Below are positions 1 to 5,571 of a DNA stretch of 43,030 nt, piece after piece (position 1 is the stretch's first letter; every line of letters begins with the position of its first letter). Position numbers and translations under genes: made by a program. Source of the stretch: Prochlorococcus sp. AG-424-P18 (GTDB taxonomy: Bacteria; Cyanobacteriota; Cyanobacteriia; PCC-6307; Cyanobiaceae); NCBI GenBank assembly GCA_003213235.1, contig QCNJ01000014.1, positions 1 to 43,030 of the forward strand. Direction: 5' to 3'. The notes under the pieces are model-generated. The model saw only the letters and a list, made by a program, of their open reading frames with translations. It was not told where the DNA came from and made no database searches.

Positions 1-126
1 TTCTAAAGTTGGTTATCATGATTAATAGTCGATTTTAAAAGTTCCATAGTCCAAGTATTCAATTCAAGATCCTTAACTCAATTTTAAATAATATATCCTA
101 GAAATAATTTTAGATTTATTAATTAA

Positions 127-465
127 ATGAATACTTATTTTGTAACTGCAACTTTTAAAAATGTTGCTCTTATGGGTGCAGCTTACGATCTTTTTTTAAA
201 GGTTGTTGAAGATGGAACTTTGAATGATGAGTTTGAAGGATTTAAAGTTTTGGGGAGGTATCATGCCTCTTACTCAAATAATGTTTATATTATTGTCCAG
301 GCTTCAGCAGGTATAAAAATGACAGAACACTTCGCTCCTTGGAAAGTTAAGTTTGATATAGATTTTGATATCAAGCCAGTTATGACTGACGATGAAAAAG
401 TTGCTGAGCATAAGCTTGTTGGTTCATTAATGGCAGCAGAACAGAAAATGGGATTCTCAGGGTAA
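127..465 (+). CDS. DUF3303-like small protein, 112 aa
   Basis: This is a soluble 112-aa protein with no signal peptide or membrane segment. The central part (FKVLGRYHASYSNNVYIIVQ, about residues 38-57) followed by an acidic stretch and PVMTDDEKV resembles the DUF3303 pattern: a ferredoxin-like alpha/beta fold with a conserved GRWH-type segment and a C-terminal P-V-x-x-D-E/D-E. The function of that family is unknown. It starts at an ordinary ATG after an AT-rich leader and stands alone at the window's left edge, about 50 bases before the exported hydrolase gene. The family assignment rests on motif resemblance only. I see no catalytic residues I could name. Confidence 0.75.
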   Translation: MNTYFVTATFKNVALMGAAYDLFLKVVEDGTLNDEFEGFKVLGRYHASYSNNVYIIVQASAGIKMTEHFAPWKVKFDIDFDIKPVMTDDEKVAEHKLVGSLMAAEQKMGFSG

Positions 466-529
466 TTATTTTTTAGAGATTTAGATTATGAATATATAAT
501 CCTATCTTGAAAGAGACTTGGGAAATAGC

Positions 530-1510
530 ATGCACAAAAGAATGAAACGCTTACTACTTCCACTACTAGCTGCTCTCGCTATAAATTCTCAACCTGTTCT
601 TACGAATGAAGATAGAGCGAACTTTTCAGAGGCTGAAATAATTAAAGTAAATAATAAAAATATAGAAGTAATTAAATTTAAAGTGCCTGATAAGAAGTTT
701 CCAGATAGAAATGATGTTTTAGCTCAAATTCATTTTCCAAAATATTACAAGAATAAAAAATTATCCCTAATTATTCACCAACATGGAAGTAATAGAGATG
801 GTTTAAGGTTCGAGAAATGGGGAGGTAGAACAGACGAATGGGGGAGAAGGTTAGTAGAAAAAGCTTTAGAAAGAGGTTATGCGATAGCTTTGCTTGATTC
901 TTTTTATAAAAGAAAGTTAAAACCTTCAGATAAAGGAAAGTTTCCAAACGGTATTTTGATTAGTGAAAAACTTAACTCGATACTATCTAAGGATGAAAGA
1001 TTTGATAAATCAAAAATTTTTTACTCTGGTTTTAGTTATGGTGCAAGTCAAGTATTGAAGCTTCAAGACAAAAGGGCAAACAGCGATTTATTTAAAGCAG
1101 CAGTGGCTGCAGAACCTGGATGTAACAAAGTTTCTTTTCCATTCAAATCTAATATAAAAACTTTAATAATTAAAGGTGAGGACAGCCATTATAACCCCAT
1201 CGCATGCGAATATTATTATAATCTTGTTAAAGAAACAGGAAATCAAATTGAATATGTATCTATACCGAAAGTAAATCATTTCTTCAGCTTAAACGGATCA
1301 ATTGGAAAAGGAATAGCAGTTAATGGATGCTCAGAAAATATAGTAATACAGTATCCAGATCGAACATTCAAACTTGCAGATGGAACATCAATCAATAAAA
1401 AAGAAGCTCAAAGAAGGTGTTTAACAAAGGAGTCGGGTGAAGGTACGACTAGAGAGAAATTGGATGAAGCAATAAATATATCGCTTAATTATTTTGATAA
1501 GTACAAATAA
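530..1510 (+). CDS. Exported alpha/beta hydrolase (dienelactone hydrolase/PHB depolymerase-like)
   Basis: Predicted secreted alpha/beta-fold hydrolase of about 326 aa. The N-terminus MKRLLLPLLAALAINSQ is a typical signal peptide. The fold's landmarks are visible: IIHQHGSN (oxyanion region, about residue 83), the nucleophile elbow GFSYG with Ser near residue 169, an acid in KGEDSHY (Asp about 218) and the catalytic His in KVNHFF (about 250). The substrate cannot be read from sequence; esterase or dienelactone-hydrolase-type activity is likely. Possible starts are TTG at 518, ATG at 530 and ATG at 542. The last would place the signal peptide at the very N-terminus and is a good alternative. Three or more Cys in the mature part (GCNKV, IACEY, NGCSE) could form disulphides in the periplasm. 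It stands at the left border of the small-gene block. Confidence 0.8.
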   Translation: MHKRMKRLLLPLLAALAINSQPVLTNEDRANFSEAEIIKVNNKNIEVIKFKVPDKKFPDRNDVLAQIHFPKYYKNKKLSLIIHQHGSNRDGLRFEKWGGRTDEWGRRLVEKALERGYAIALLDSFYKRKLKPSDKGKFPNGILISEKLNSILSKDERFDKSKIFYSGFSYGASQVLKLQDKRANSDLFKAAVAAEPGCNKVSFPFKSNIKTLIIKGEDSHYNPIACEYYYNLVKETGNQIEYVSIPKVNHFFSLNGSIGKGIAVNGCSENIVIQYPDRTFKLADGTSINKKEAQRRCLTKESGEGTTREKLDEAINISLNYFDKYK

Positions 1511-1600
1511 AAAGCTTGTTACTTGCCTATCTATTTTTGTTGTCACCTTTTTGACATGAATTTATTGATCCCATATCAATACAGAAAGGATCTAAATCAA

Positions 1601-1650
1601 CCCCATACCAACCATCACTTTCCTAAATAGATAATTTGATGGATAATTAA
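1601..1650 (+). repeat. 50-bp dispersed repeat, left copy
   Basis: Aligned without gaps to 5461-5510, 41 of 50 bases are identical. Shared anchors are CCCCAT.CCA, ACTTTCCTAAAT and TTTGATGGATAAT. Both copies are intergenic, in the same orientation, and about 3.86 kb apart. They bracket the block of small genes. Confidence 0.75.
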
Positions 1651-1677
1651 CCTAGATTTGAACGTTTTTAATATTCT

Positions 1678-1697
1678 GTTCACACACCGTTCACACA
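1678..1697 (+). repeat. Tandem GTTCACACA pair, 11-bp period
   Basis: GTTCACACA occurs at 1678-1686 and again at 1689-1697, separated by CC. The 11-bp spacing puts both copies on the same DNA face, as in sites for OmpR/PhoB-type regulators or arm-type recombinase sites. No gene starts close downstream, so the role is unknown. Confidence 0.5.
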
Positions 1698-1719
1698 TTG
1701 TAATTTTCTTCTAAATTAT

Positions 1720-1752
1720 TGACATGACTGAAATAAACTACTGGCTAATGAA
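1720..1752 (+). pseudogene. Decayed 5' fragment of EVE-domain gene
   Basis: ATG at 1724 opens a 14-codon reading frame MTEINYWLMNHVPA that then stops. The intact EVE gene at 5572 begins MTEENFWLMKSEPDA. Over 33 bases (1720-1752 against 5569-5601) 27 are identical without gaps, and the AAATT upstream also matches loosely. This is most simply a remnant left by duplication or by insertion of DNA at the EVE gene start. Confidence 0.6.
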
Positions 1753-1801
1753 CCATGTACCAGCTTGATATAACTAGGTTTTTTGAAATTTATAAAGTTT
1801 T

Positions 1802-1821
1802 ATTCTAGCAAAATTCTAGCA
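1802..1821 (+). repeat. 20-bp perfect direct repeat, left copy
   Basis: ATTCTAGCAAAATTCTAGCA is identical to 5527-5546. The unit is itself an 11-bp tandem (ATTCTAGCAAA twice), and the left copy keeps the second AAA. Both copies lie next to EVE-gene start sequence: the intact gene on the right, the decayed one on the left. Confidence 0.75.
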
Positions 1822-1894
1822 AAACTAATAAATATAAAGCATCCATTGAGGTAAAGATTTAGGATAATTTGTGATTGACATTCGATCTAAACTT

Positions 1895-1919
1895 AGAGGG
1901 ATAAAACCCTCTTTTTTTT
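1895..1919 (+). terminator. Rho-independent terminator-like hairpin
   Basis: Stem AGAGGG, loop ATAAAA, stem CCCTCT, then eight T. The T tract is only on the plus strand, so it would stop rightward transcription. It lies only about 37 bases before the preferred start of the next small gene, which would then need its own promoter in that gap or be controlled by attenuation. Confidence 0.65.
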
Positions 1920-1956
1920 GATGAGAAACAAATTTAAAAGATCAGCTTTTTTTGAT

Positions 1957-2094
1957 ATGTCTGATGACCTTTTCTATCGAATATCATTAATAGGATTTTT
2001 AGTTGTTTTTAGCTCAATGGTATTTTTCCTAACGAAATATAGAGAAAAAAAAGTTAATAATATAAGCCAGATTTCCATAACTGAACAAATTTAA
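1957..2094 (+). CDS. Small single-pass membrane protein, 45 aa
   Basis: Reads MSDDLFYRISLIGFLVVFSS and continues through one hydrophobic segment (about residues 8-27) into a basic stretch (KYREKK) and a polar tail. This is the layout of a single-span membrane protein with a cytoplasmic basic flank. An in-frame ATG at 1921 would give 57 aa, but it directly abuts the T run of the hairpin at 1895-1919, so I prefer 1957. No clear Shine-Dalgarno is visible, which is common in this lineage. It is followed after 14 bases by a larger membrane protein gene, so the two may be co-transcribed. Function unknown. Confidence 0.5.
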   Translation: MSDDLFYRISLIGFLVVFSSMVFFLTKYREKKVNNISQISITEQI

Positions 2095-2108
2095 TTTTTA
2101 AAGCAGTA

Positions 2109-2465
2109 ATGCAAAGATTTATAATTTCACCGTTATTTGCTTTATCTAAGTTTTTTATAAATATTTACGGAATATTTTTAAAGTTTTTTCTTCAATTAAA
2201 TGGTGGTTATTGGTCAAGAATTGGTTTAGCCGAAAATATTACAGAGGAAAGAATAAAAAAAAGAAGATTTTATATCCTGCCTTTTTATATTCTTCTAGCT
2301 TTATTGTTTGGATTACTATCTGCTCTATATTGGTATTTTGTTATTCTCCATGTGCCACTTTCAATAGAAAGATATTTAAGTCCATTGAATAACAATATTG
2401 CTTTAATAATTGCTTTTGCTACTTTCTTTGGTTGGCTTTATATTCTTTGTAAAACAAACAAATAA
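2109..2465 (+). CDS. Hypothetical membrane protein, 118 aa
   Basis: Not recognised as a known family. The N-terminus is hydrophobic and aromatic (about residues 1-30, amphipathic or membrane-embedded). It is followed by a polar, basic stretch (about 40-52, ITEERIKKRR) and two clear membrane spans at about 54-78 and 94-113. A short loop with PLSIERYLSPLNNN lies between the spans. The C-terminus ends in a lysine-containing tail. It sits 14 bases downstream of another small membrane protein gene, which suggests a joint transcript. Downstream is the gene-free stretch ending in the terminator at 2851-2880. Confidence 0.6.
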   Translation: MQRFIISPLFALSKFFINIYGIFLKFFLQLNGGYWSRIGLAENITEERIKKRRFYILPFYILLALLFGLLSALYWYFVILHVPLSIERYLSPLNNNIALIIAFATFFGWLYILCKTNK

Positions 2466-2559
2466 AATGCTTACTGAGAGATGATGTGGTCCGCGGATTA
2501 AAGATTTAATTAATCATGATTAAATCATTCTTAAGGATTCTTGCAAAATATTTACGACC

Positions 2560-2880
2560 GATTACTTTATATTTACGACAGTTCTGGTGATCGACTCGAC
2601 CAAGGTTGACCAACTAGATCTTCACTAATCCATGGTCTGCAACACCAAGGTAAATTAACTTATCTAACCTTTACGGTATGAAAGTTAAGTGATCAGAAAT
2701 TAATCTTTCGGGATAAATTCTGAACTATCTTAAAAATAAAGTCGTTTGTAAAGCATGAAGAAGTGAGTAATCACTTTTACGTTCAAAACTAATTTCTAAG
2801 AAAATTCTTAATCTGATTATTAAATAGATCTCCTTTCTGTCGTCACCATTAAAAAAAGACCTGTAACAGGGTCTTTTTTT
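2560..2880 (+). ncRNA. Candidate non-coding RNA ending at terminator
   Basis: A rightward transcript ending at the terminator at 2851-2880 would contain no meaningful ORF but would contain the relatively GC-rich, self-complementary 2570-2660 segment. I do not recognise it as 6S RNA, tmRNA, SRP RNA, RNase P RNA or Yfr1 (no ACTCCTCACAC). The 5' end is a guess. The alternative is that the terminator serves the minus-strand pair ending at 2932 and that this stretch is only spacer. Confidence 0.35.
2851..2880. terminator. Bidirectional intrinsic terminator
   Basis: An A7 run, GACCTG, a short loop, CAGGGTC and a T7 run. The stem works on both strands and both have a terminal U tract. It could end a rightward RNA from the 2466-2850 stretch and also the leftward two-gene unit ending at 2932. 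Confidence 0.8.
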
Positions 2881-2931
2881 ATGTCTTAAATTTTATTTAT
2901 TTACTTTTAATCCACAAATAATTAAATATTT

Positions 2932-3063
2932 TTATCTCGCTCTTTCGCGATCAGTTAATGCTTTTTCAAAAGTAAAAAAGAAAGTACAAATGCTATTCAA
3001 TGCAACCAACAAAAGAACTACTGATCTTCCATGTTGATTTAATTGAAGTGATCTTTGAGTCAT
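2932..3063 (-). CDS. Small membrane-associated protein, 43 aa
   Basis: Short protein beginning MTQRSLQLNQHGRS. One hydrophobic segment follows (about residues 14-31, VVLLVALNSICTFFFTF) and then a charged tail (EKALTDRERAR). The ATG lies four bases after the stop of the upstream minus-strand gene (3068-3250), so the two look like an operon with coupled translation, ending at the terminator 2851-2880. The length, charge distribution and single span are typical of the many tiny membrane proteins in picocyanobacterial genomes. No function can be assigned. Confidence 0.6.
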   Translation of the reverse strand: MTQRSLQLNQHGRSVVLLLVALNSICTFFFTFEKALTDRERAR

Positions 3064-3067
3064 ACTT

Positions 3068-3250
3068 TTAATAATCTTCATTGTAATCGGATGGACTACC
3101 AGTTAAAGAACAAACAACTGATTCCTCTTTTTTCATTTCTTTTATTTCCATTATTGGTCTGCCCATTTTCTTAAGAACATCTATATCTTCTTTAGTCTGA
3201 CAGCGAGCAATTATGTTTCCTTTTTGATCAAAGCAACTGTAGTAAGTCAT
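3068..3250 (-). CDS. Conserved-looking small protein, 60 aa
   Basis: Soluble, no membrane span. It begins MTYYSCFDQKGNIIARCQTK, a short beta-hairpin-like start with two Cys, and continues through a lysine/glutamate-rich helix (KKMGRPIMEIKEMKKEE) to an acidic tail (SDYNEDY). I recognise the general look of a picocyanobacterial small protein of unknown function but no named domain. It is the first gene of a two-gene minus-strand unit with the 43-aa protein at 2932. The Cys at residues 6 and 17 could be redox- or metal-related, but that is speculation. Confidence 0.6.
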   Translation of the reverse strand: MTYYSCFDQKGNIIARCQTKEDIDVLKKMGRPIMEIKEMKKEESVVCSLTGSPSDYNEDY

Positions 3251-3477
3251 TTTATTAAATGCAATTTAAAGTTCATGGTTGATTTCAGTTTTAGCAATGC
3301 AACCGACTCATGACAACCATATTTCTAATTTAGGTCAGCCATAGATTTAAATGACTAAAAAAACATACCTCTTTCCGTACCTAAATGTTCCTCAAACCGC
3401 ACACATTAGATACGCAGTATTTTAGTCAAATCAATTAGAACAAAGATGTAACTAAACAAATATACAAAGGAGAATTT

Positions 3478-3615
3478 ATGAGTGGAGATTTCGAAACACT
3501 TGAAATTAATCAACCAAAAATTAAATATTTAAAACCAGAAGATAATACAAAATTGTTAGACAAATTAATTAATAATATTGAGGACATGAAAAACAAGTTA
3601 TCAAGAGATTCTTAG
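3478..3615 (+). CDS. Small hypothetical protein, 45 aa
   Basis: Reads MSGDFETLEINQPKIKYLKP, then an alpha-helical, charged C-terminal half (KLLDKLINNIEDMKNKL) that could form a short coiled coil. Its start is well supported by one of the few strong Shine-Dalgarno sequences in the window, AAAGGAGA, ending five bases before the ATG. No membrane segment, no recognised family. It converges on the hli gene and ends just before that gene's terminator. Confidence 0.6.
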   Translation: MSGDFETLEINQPKIKYLKPEDNTKLLDKLINNIEDMKNKLSRDS

Positions 3616-3624
3616 TCATTAAAT

Positions 3625-3652
3625 AAAAAAGGGGCTGAAAATTACCAACCCC
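3625..3652 (-). terminator. Intrinsic terminator of the hli gene
   Basis: Read on the minus strand: GGGGTTG, loop GTAATTTT, CAGCCCC (one mismatch), followed by a T6 tract. It lies about 24 bases past the hli stop codon and between convergent genes. On the plus strand no T run follows. Confidence 0.75.
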
Positions 3653-3675
3653 CCAAAAGTCTTAGTAAGCTTTCG

Positions 3676-3804
3676 TTAGAAAATACCTGGAACAATTTGA
3701 CCTGTAAAATAGTAAGCCCCTATTAGAGCAAACATTCCAAGCATTGCAGCTTTACCGTTAAGCTTTTCAGCTTTCTCAGTCATGAATTTTTTAAAGAATT
3801 CCAT
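3676..3804 (-). CDS. hli: High-light-inducible protein (Hlip/SCP), 42 aa
   Basis: Single-helix chlorophyll-binding stress protein of the thylakoid membrane, related to LHC proteins. It helps handle chlorophyll and excess excitation during light and nutrient stress. The signature EKLNGKAAMLGMFALIGAYY (residues 13-32) contains the chlorophyll-ligand Glu, Asn and the small-residue packing of the helix. It is followed by FTGQIVPGIF, the typical Hlip C-terminus. At 42 aa it belongs to the short accessory Hlips common in Prochlorococcus islands, not the core type with a longer N-terminus. A perfect NtcA box lies upstream (3861-3874), suggesting induction by nitrogen stress, and a terminator follows at 3625-3652. 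Confidence 0.92.
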   Translation of the reverse strand: MEFFKKFMTEKAEKLNGKAAMLGMFALIGAYYFTGQIVPGIF

Positions 3805-3831
3805 AATTATGCGAGATAGATTTATATTTAC

Positions 3832-3837
3832 AAGTTA
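3832..3837 (-). promoter_or_regulatory. Candidate -10 element for hli
   Basis: TAACTT on the minus strand fits the TAN3T form of NtcA-dependent -10 boxes. It is 23 bases from the NtcA palindrome, and would place the transcription start near 3825, about 20 bases before the hli ATG. Confidence 0.45.
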
Positions 3838-3860
3838 ATTATTCCTAATAGGTAATTGAT

Positions 3861-3874
3861 GTAGTGTTTCCTAC
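3861..3874 (-). promoter_or_regulatory. Perfect NtcA-binding site upstream of hli
   Basis: GTAGTGTTTCCTAC matches the full NtcA palindrome GTA-N8-TAC. Its centre would lie about 42 bases upstream of a start site set by the TAACTT element, the class II activation geometry. The outer arms TAGGTA (3849-3854) and TACCTA (3872-3877) form a further inverted repeat. Confidence 0.6.
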
Positions 3875-4068
3875 CTAAATTACATTTTTTCTAAGAATTT
3901 TATTTTTAATTTATTTTTAATTAATAATTTTCAAAATTTAAGAAAGAAACTTTTTTATTTGATCTTTAGTTTGAATGAAAAGAAATTCAAAAAAGAATTT
4001 AAATTTTGTATTTAAGGTAACCGCTTTTTTGTGAGCATTATTCAGAATAAGAGTCCGACTATTTTTTT

Positions 4069-4212
4069 ATGCAAAAAAATTTAGATGAAAATTCTTATGA
4101 TAAAAGAATTGAAAATATAGAAAAAGGAAAATCTTATTTAAAAAGTAATGGATTTTTTAAAACAAAATCTAATCTATTCGAAGACATACAAAGATTTATC
4201 TATAAAAGGTAA
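4069..4212 (+). CDS. Small charged hypothetical protein, 47 aa
   Basis: Begins MQKNLDENSYDKRIENIEKG and continues as a lysine-rich, mostly helical, soluble peptide ending FEDIQRFIYKR. There is no membrane segment, Cys or known motif. The ATG follows a T-rich stretch with no evident ribosome site, so the call rests on an uninterrupted frame of 47 codons in AT-rich DNA, which is modest evidence. It is surrounded by other tiny genes and lies divergently from the hli gene. Chance ORFs of this size do occur here. Confidence 0.4.
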   Translation: MQKNLDENSYDKRIENIEKGKSYLKSNGFFKTKSNLFEDIQRFIYKR

Positions 4213-4330
4213 TTTAAAAAATATTTTTTACTTTTGATTAATTAAATCTCTCCATAAGCAAGCCATCACATAAAAGAAAGAAAGACTTGAAAAGGTAAAG
4301 AGAAAAAAAGAATGGTTCAATTTTCTATAA

Positions 4331-4435
4331 CTAAATTAGACCAAATAATCCTGCAGTAAAACCAACAGCCGAAAAGAATGTGAACTCAATCAAATCTCTT
4401 GGGGCAGAGTTCATAAATAAACCGATTTGAGTCAT
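4331..4435 (-). CDS. Tiny membrane peptide, 34 aa
   Basis: Reads MTQIGLFMNSAPRDLIEF, followed by a hydrophobic helix (about residues 18-34, FTFFSAVGFTAGLFGLI). The ATG lies four bases after the stop of the exported 64-aa protein gene upstream, so it appears to be the second gene of a short minus-strand operon. It is too short for any family assignment. A single-span peptide partner of the exported protein is possible. Confidence 0.5.
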   Translation of the reverse strand: MTQIGLFMNSAPRDLIEFTFFSAVGFTAGLFGLI

Positions 4436-4439
4436 GATT

Positions 4440-4634
4440 TTATGACTTGAGAGAATCTTTTAAATCAAACTTTTCAGCTTTTTCAATTTGACACTCGGTA
4501 TCATCTTCAGCACATTTGATTTCAGCTTTTTTGTTCATGTGGCTACTACAACCACCTGCTATAACTGGTAAACCGGTCGTAGCCGTAAAACCAGTTAAAC
4601 ATGCAAAAGCTATATAAGGAAAAAGTCTTTTCAT
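4440..4634 (-). CDS. Small exported Cys-containing protein, 64 aa
   Basis: N-terminal signal sequence (MKRLFPYIAFACLTG, hydrophobic to about residue 26) followed by AGGCSSH, then a short charged domain with two more Cys (IKCAEDDTECQ). It may be a lipoprotein anchored at Cys29, although Ala at -3 is a poor lipobox, or a secreted peptide with a disulphide between the C-terminal cysteines. The layout (KRL signal, GGCSSH, small acidic tail) resembles other tiny exported proteins of picocyanobacteria. It is followed after four bases by the 34-aa membrane peptide gene. Function unknown. Confidence 0.65.
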   Translation of the reverse strand: MKRLFPYIAFACLTGFTATTGLPVIAGGCSSHMNKKAEIKCAEDDTECQIEKAEKFDLKDSLKS

Positions 4635-4835
4635 TTAATTGTTACTTTATGTAAACTTATTATGTTATATAAAAAGCTCAAGTGTGAGTAGCTGATAATT
4701 CGCGTGCACCCTATACCAATCATCTAAAGTGATTTAGCAAAACTATGAGTTTTATATTTATCTGAGTATTTTTACTTATATGTTGAGTTGAAGACTTTAA
4801 ATAATTAATGTTTGTTTTGGGTTTATATATAATTC

Positions 4836-4991
4836 ATGGATAAAGAACATTTAATTGATTTAATATCTAATAGCATTATTTCTGAGATTAAAGATCTCGA
4901 AATTAATGAGGAAAAATTGATTGCAAATAATTATTTAAATAATCTGAATTTAAATCAGCTTAGAATAATTTCTAAAGAATTTATTTTGTAA
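4836..4991 (+). CDS. Small hypothetical protein, 51 aa
   Basis: Begins MDKEHLIDLISNSIISEIKD and consists of leucine/isoleucine-rich amphipathic helices with acidic and Asn residues. It has no membrane span, Cys or known motif. The sequence is fully open from ATG to stop and has a helix-helix layout consistent with a small folded domain. No ribosome site is evident. Stand-alone in the small-gene block. Confidence 0.5.
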   Translation: MDKEHLIDLISNSIISEIKDLEINEEKLIANNYLNNLNLNQLRIISKEFIL

Positions 4992-5069
4992 TTTTTATTG
5001 AATATTTATTTAAATAAATGAGATTTTCTTTACTATCATTTGAATTTTAATAAGTTAATACCTTTTAAT

Positions 5070-5255
5070 ATGAATGATTCAGAAGAATTTAAACCTAGCC
5101 TTAAACAAATAAATGAGGATATCAGACCTACATGGGAGGATATCAAAAAACAATCAGAAGTTTTAGTTAACAAACTTGGTTGCCCTAGATCATTTGTAGG
5201 AGGGATGCTTCATGCAATAGCAAGCGACTTCTCTGATATGAAAACTTGGGAATAA
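5070..5255 (+). CDS. Small hypothetical protein, 61 aa
   Basis: Soluble 61-aa protein beginning MNDSEEFKPSLKQINEDIRP. A second half, LGCPRSFVGGMLHAIASDF, looks like a conserved core. An upstream in-frame TTG at 5040 would add ten residues, but the ATG at 5070 is preferred because the extra part is low in complexity. The stop codon TAA is followed immediately by the ATG of the next small gene (5256), so the two are translationally coupled. No known domain recognised. Confidence 0.6.
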   Translation: MNDSEEFKPSLKQINEDIRPTWEDIKKQSEVLVNKLGCPRSFVGGMLHAIASDFSDMKTWE

Positions 5256-5405
5256 ATGAAAAACTTATTACTTACACCACTTTTCAAACTATTCAAAAAA
5301 AGCACTTTCCTCTTATCACTAAATCAAAACTCGTGCCCTGTTTTAGATGCTGAAGACATAAAAAAGCAAGAACAGAAAGAATCTATTGAAAGGTTGTACC
5401 CGTAA
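5256..5405 (+). CDS. Small hypothetical protein, 49 aa
   Basis: Starts directly after the stop codon of the 61-aa gene, with no intervening base. Reads MKNLLLTPLFKLFKKSTFLL, an amphipathic or weakly signal-like N-terminus, then a single-Cys segment (NSCPVLDAED) and a lysine/glutamate-rich tail ending RLYP. It could be exported or membrane-peripheral. The immediate coupling to the preceding gene is the best support that it is expressed. Confidence 0.5.
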   Translation: MKNLLLTPLFKLFKKSTFLLSLNQNSCPVLDAEDIKKQEQKESIERLYP

Positions 5406-5460
5406 ACTTTTAACAGAAATGTATCAGATCATATAAACGATGCAGCACGGTCCTATGCAC

Positions 5461-5510
5461 CCCCATGCCACCCCTTACTTTCCTAAATTGTGACTTTGAT
5501 GGATAATAAA
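5461..5510 (+). repeat. 50-bp dispersed repeat, right copy
   Basis: Counterpart of 1601-1650 (41 of 50 bases identical, no gaps). It lies about 60 bases before the EVE gene start and 16 bases before the right copy of the 20-bp repeat. Confidence 0.75.
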
Positions 5511-5526
5511 CATATAAAAAAATCTG

Positions 5527-5546
5527 ATTCTAGCAAAATTCTAGCA
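5527..5546 (+). repeat. 20-bp perfect direct repeat, right copy
   Basis: Identical to 1802-1821. It lies 25 bases before the ATG of the intact EVE-domain gene and may contribute to its promoter region. Confidence 0.75.
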
Positions 5547-5571
5547 GATAGATTCCTCCAAATTCCCTGAT

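Larger units (their letters stand above)
1511..1956. other. Gene-free stretch with repeats and EVE-gene fragment
   Basis: No intact ORF on either strand. It holds, in order, the left copy of a 50-bp repeated block (1601-1650), a tandem pair of GTTCACACA with 11-bp period (1678-1697), a 33-bp decayed copy of the start of the EVE-domain gene (1720-1752), the left copy of a 20-bp direct repeat (1802-1821), and a hairpin followed by a T run (1895-1919). On the minus strand, frame-read residues such as GWYGVDLDPFCIDMGS lie between two stops without a start codon, so I do not call a gene. Confidence 0.7.
2466..2931. other. Gene-free stretch, candidate RNA region
   Basis: I find no ORF longer than about 24 codons with a plausible start. 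The part at about 2570-2660 is visibly less AT-rich than its surroundings and contains short complementary segments (for example TCGAC-CAAG-GTTGA) and a repeated ACCAAGGT. An 8-bp hairpin GATTTAAT/ATTAAATC lies at 2503-2526. The stretch ends in a strong terminator at 2851-2880. Confidence 0.6.

Noticed and set aside
1555..1625. Minus-strand coding fragment reading GWYGVDLDPFCIDMGS
   Set aside because: Bounded by stop codons with no start codon, and the corresponding frame in the right repeat copy is not conserved.
2516..2590. 24-codon ORF beginning MIKSFLRILAKY
   Set aside because: No ribosome site, very short, and overlaps the hairpin at 2503-2526; likely chance.
4701..4745. Possible third copy of the 50-bp repeat with TTTAGCAAAACT
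   Set aside because: GTGCACCCTATACCAATC and GATTTAGCAAAAC recall the repeats at 5455-5546, but alignment needs several gaps and identity is not convincing.
1..5570. Integrated phage or tRNA-targeted element
   Set aside because: No integrase, tRNA gene or phage structural gene is visible; only the repeats hint at recombination.
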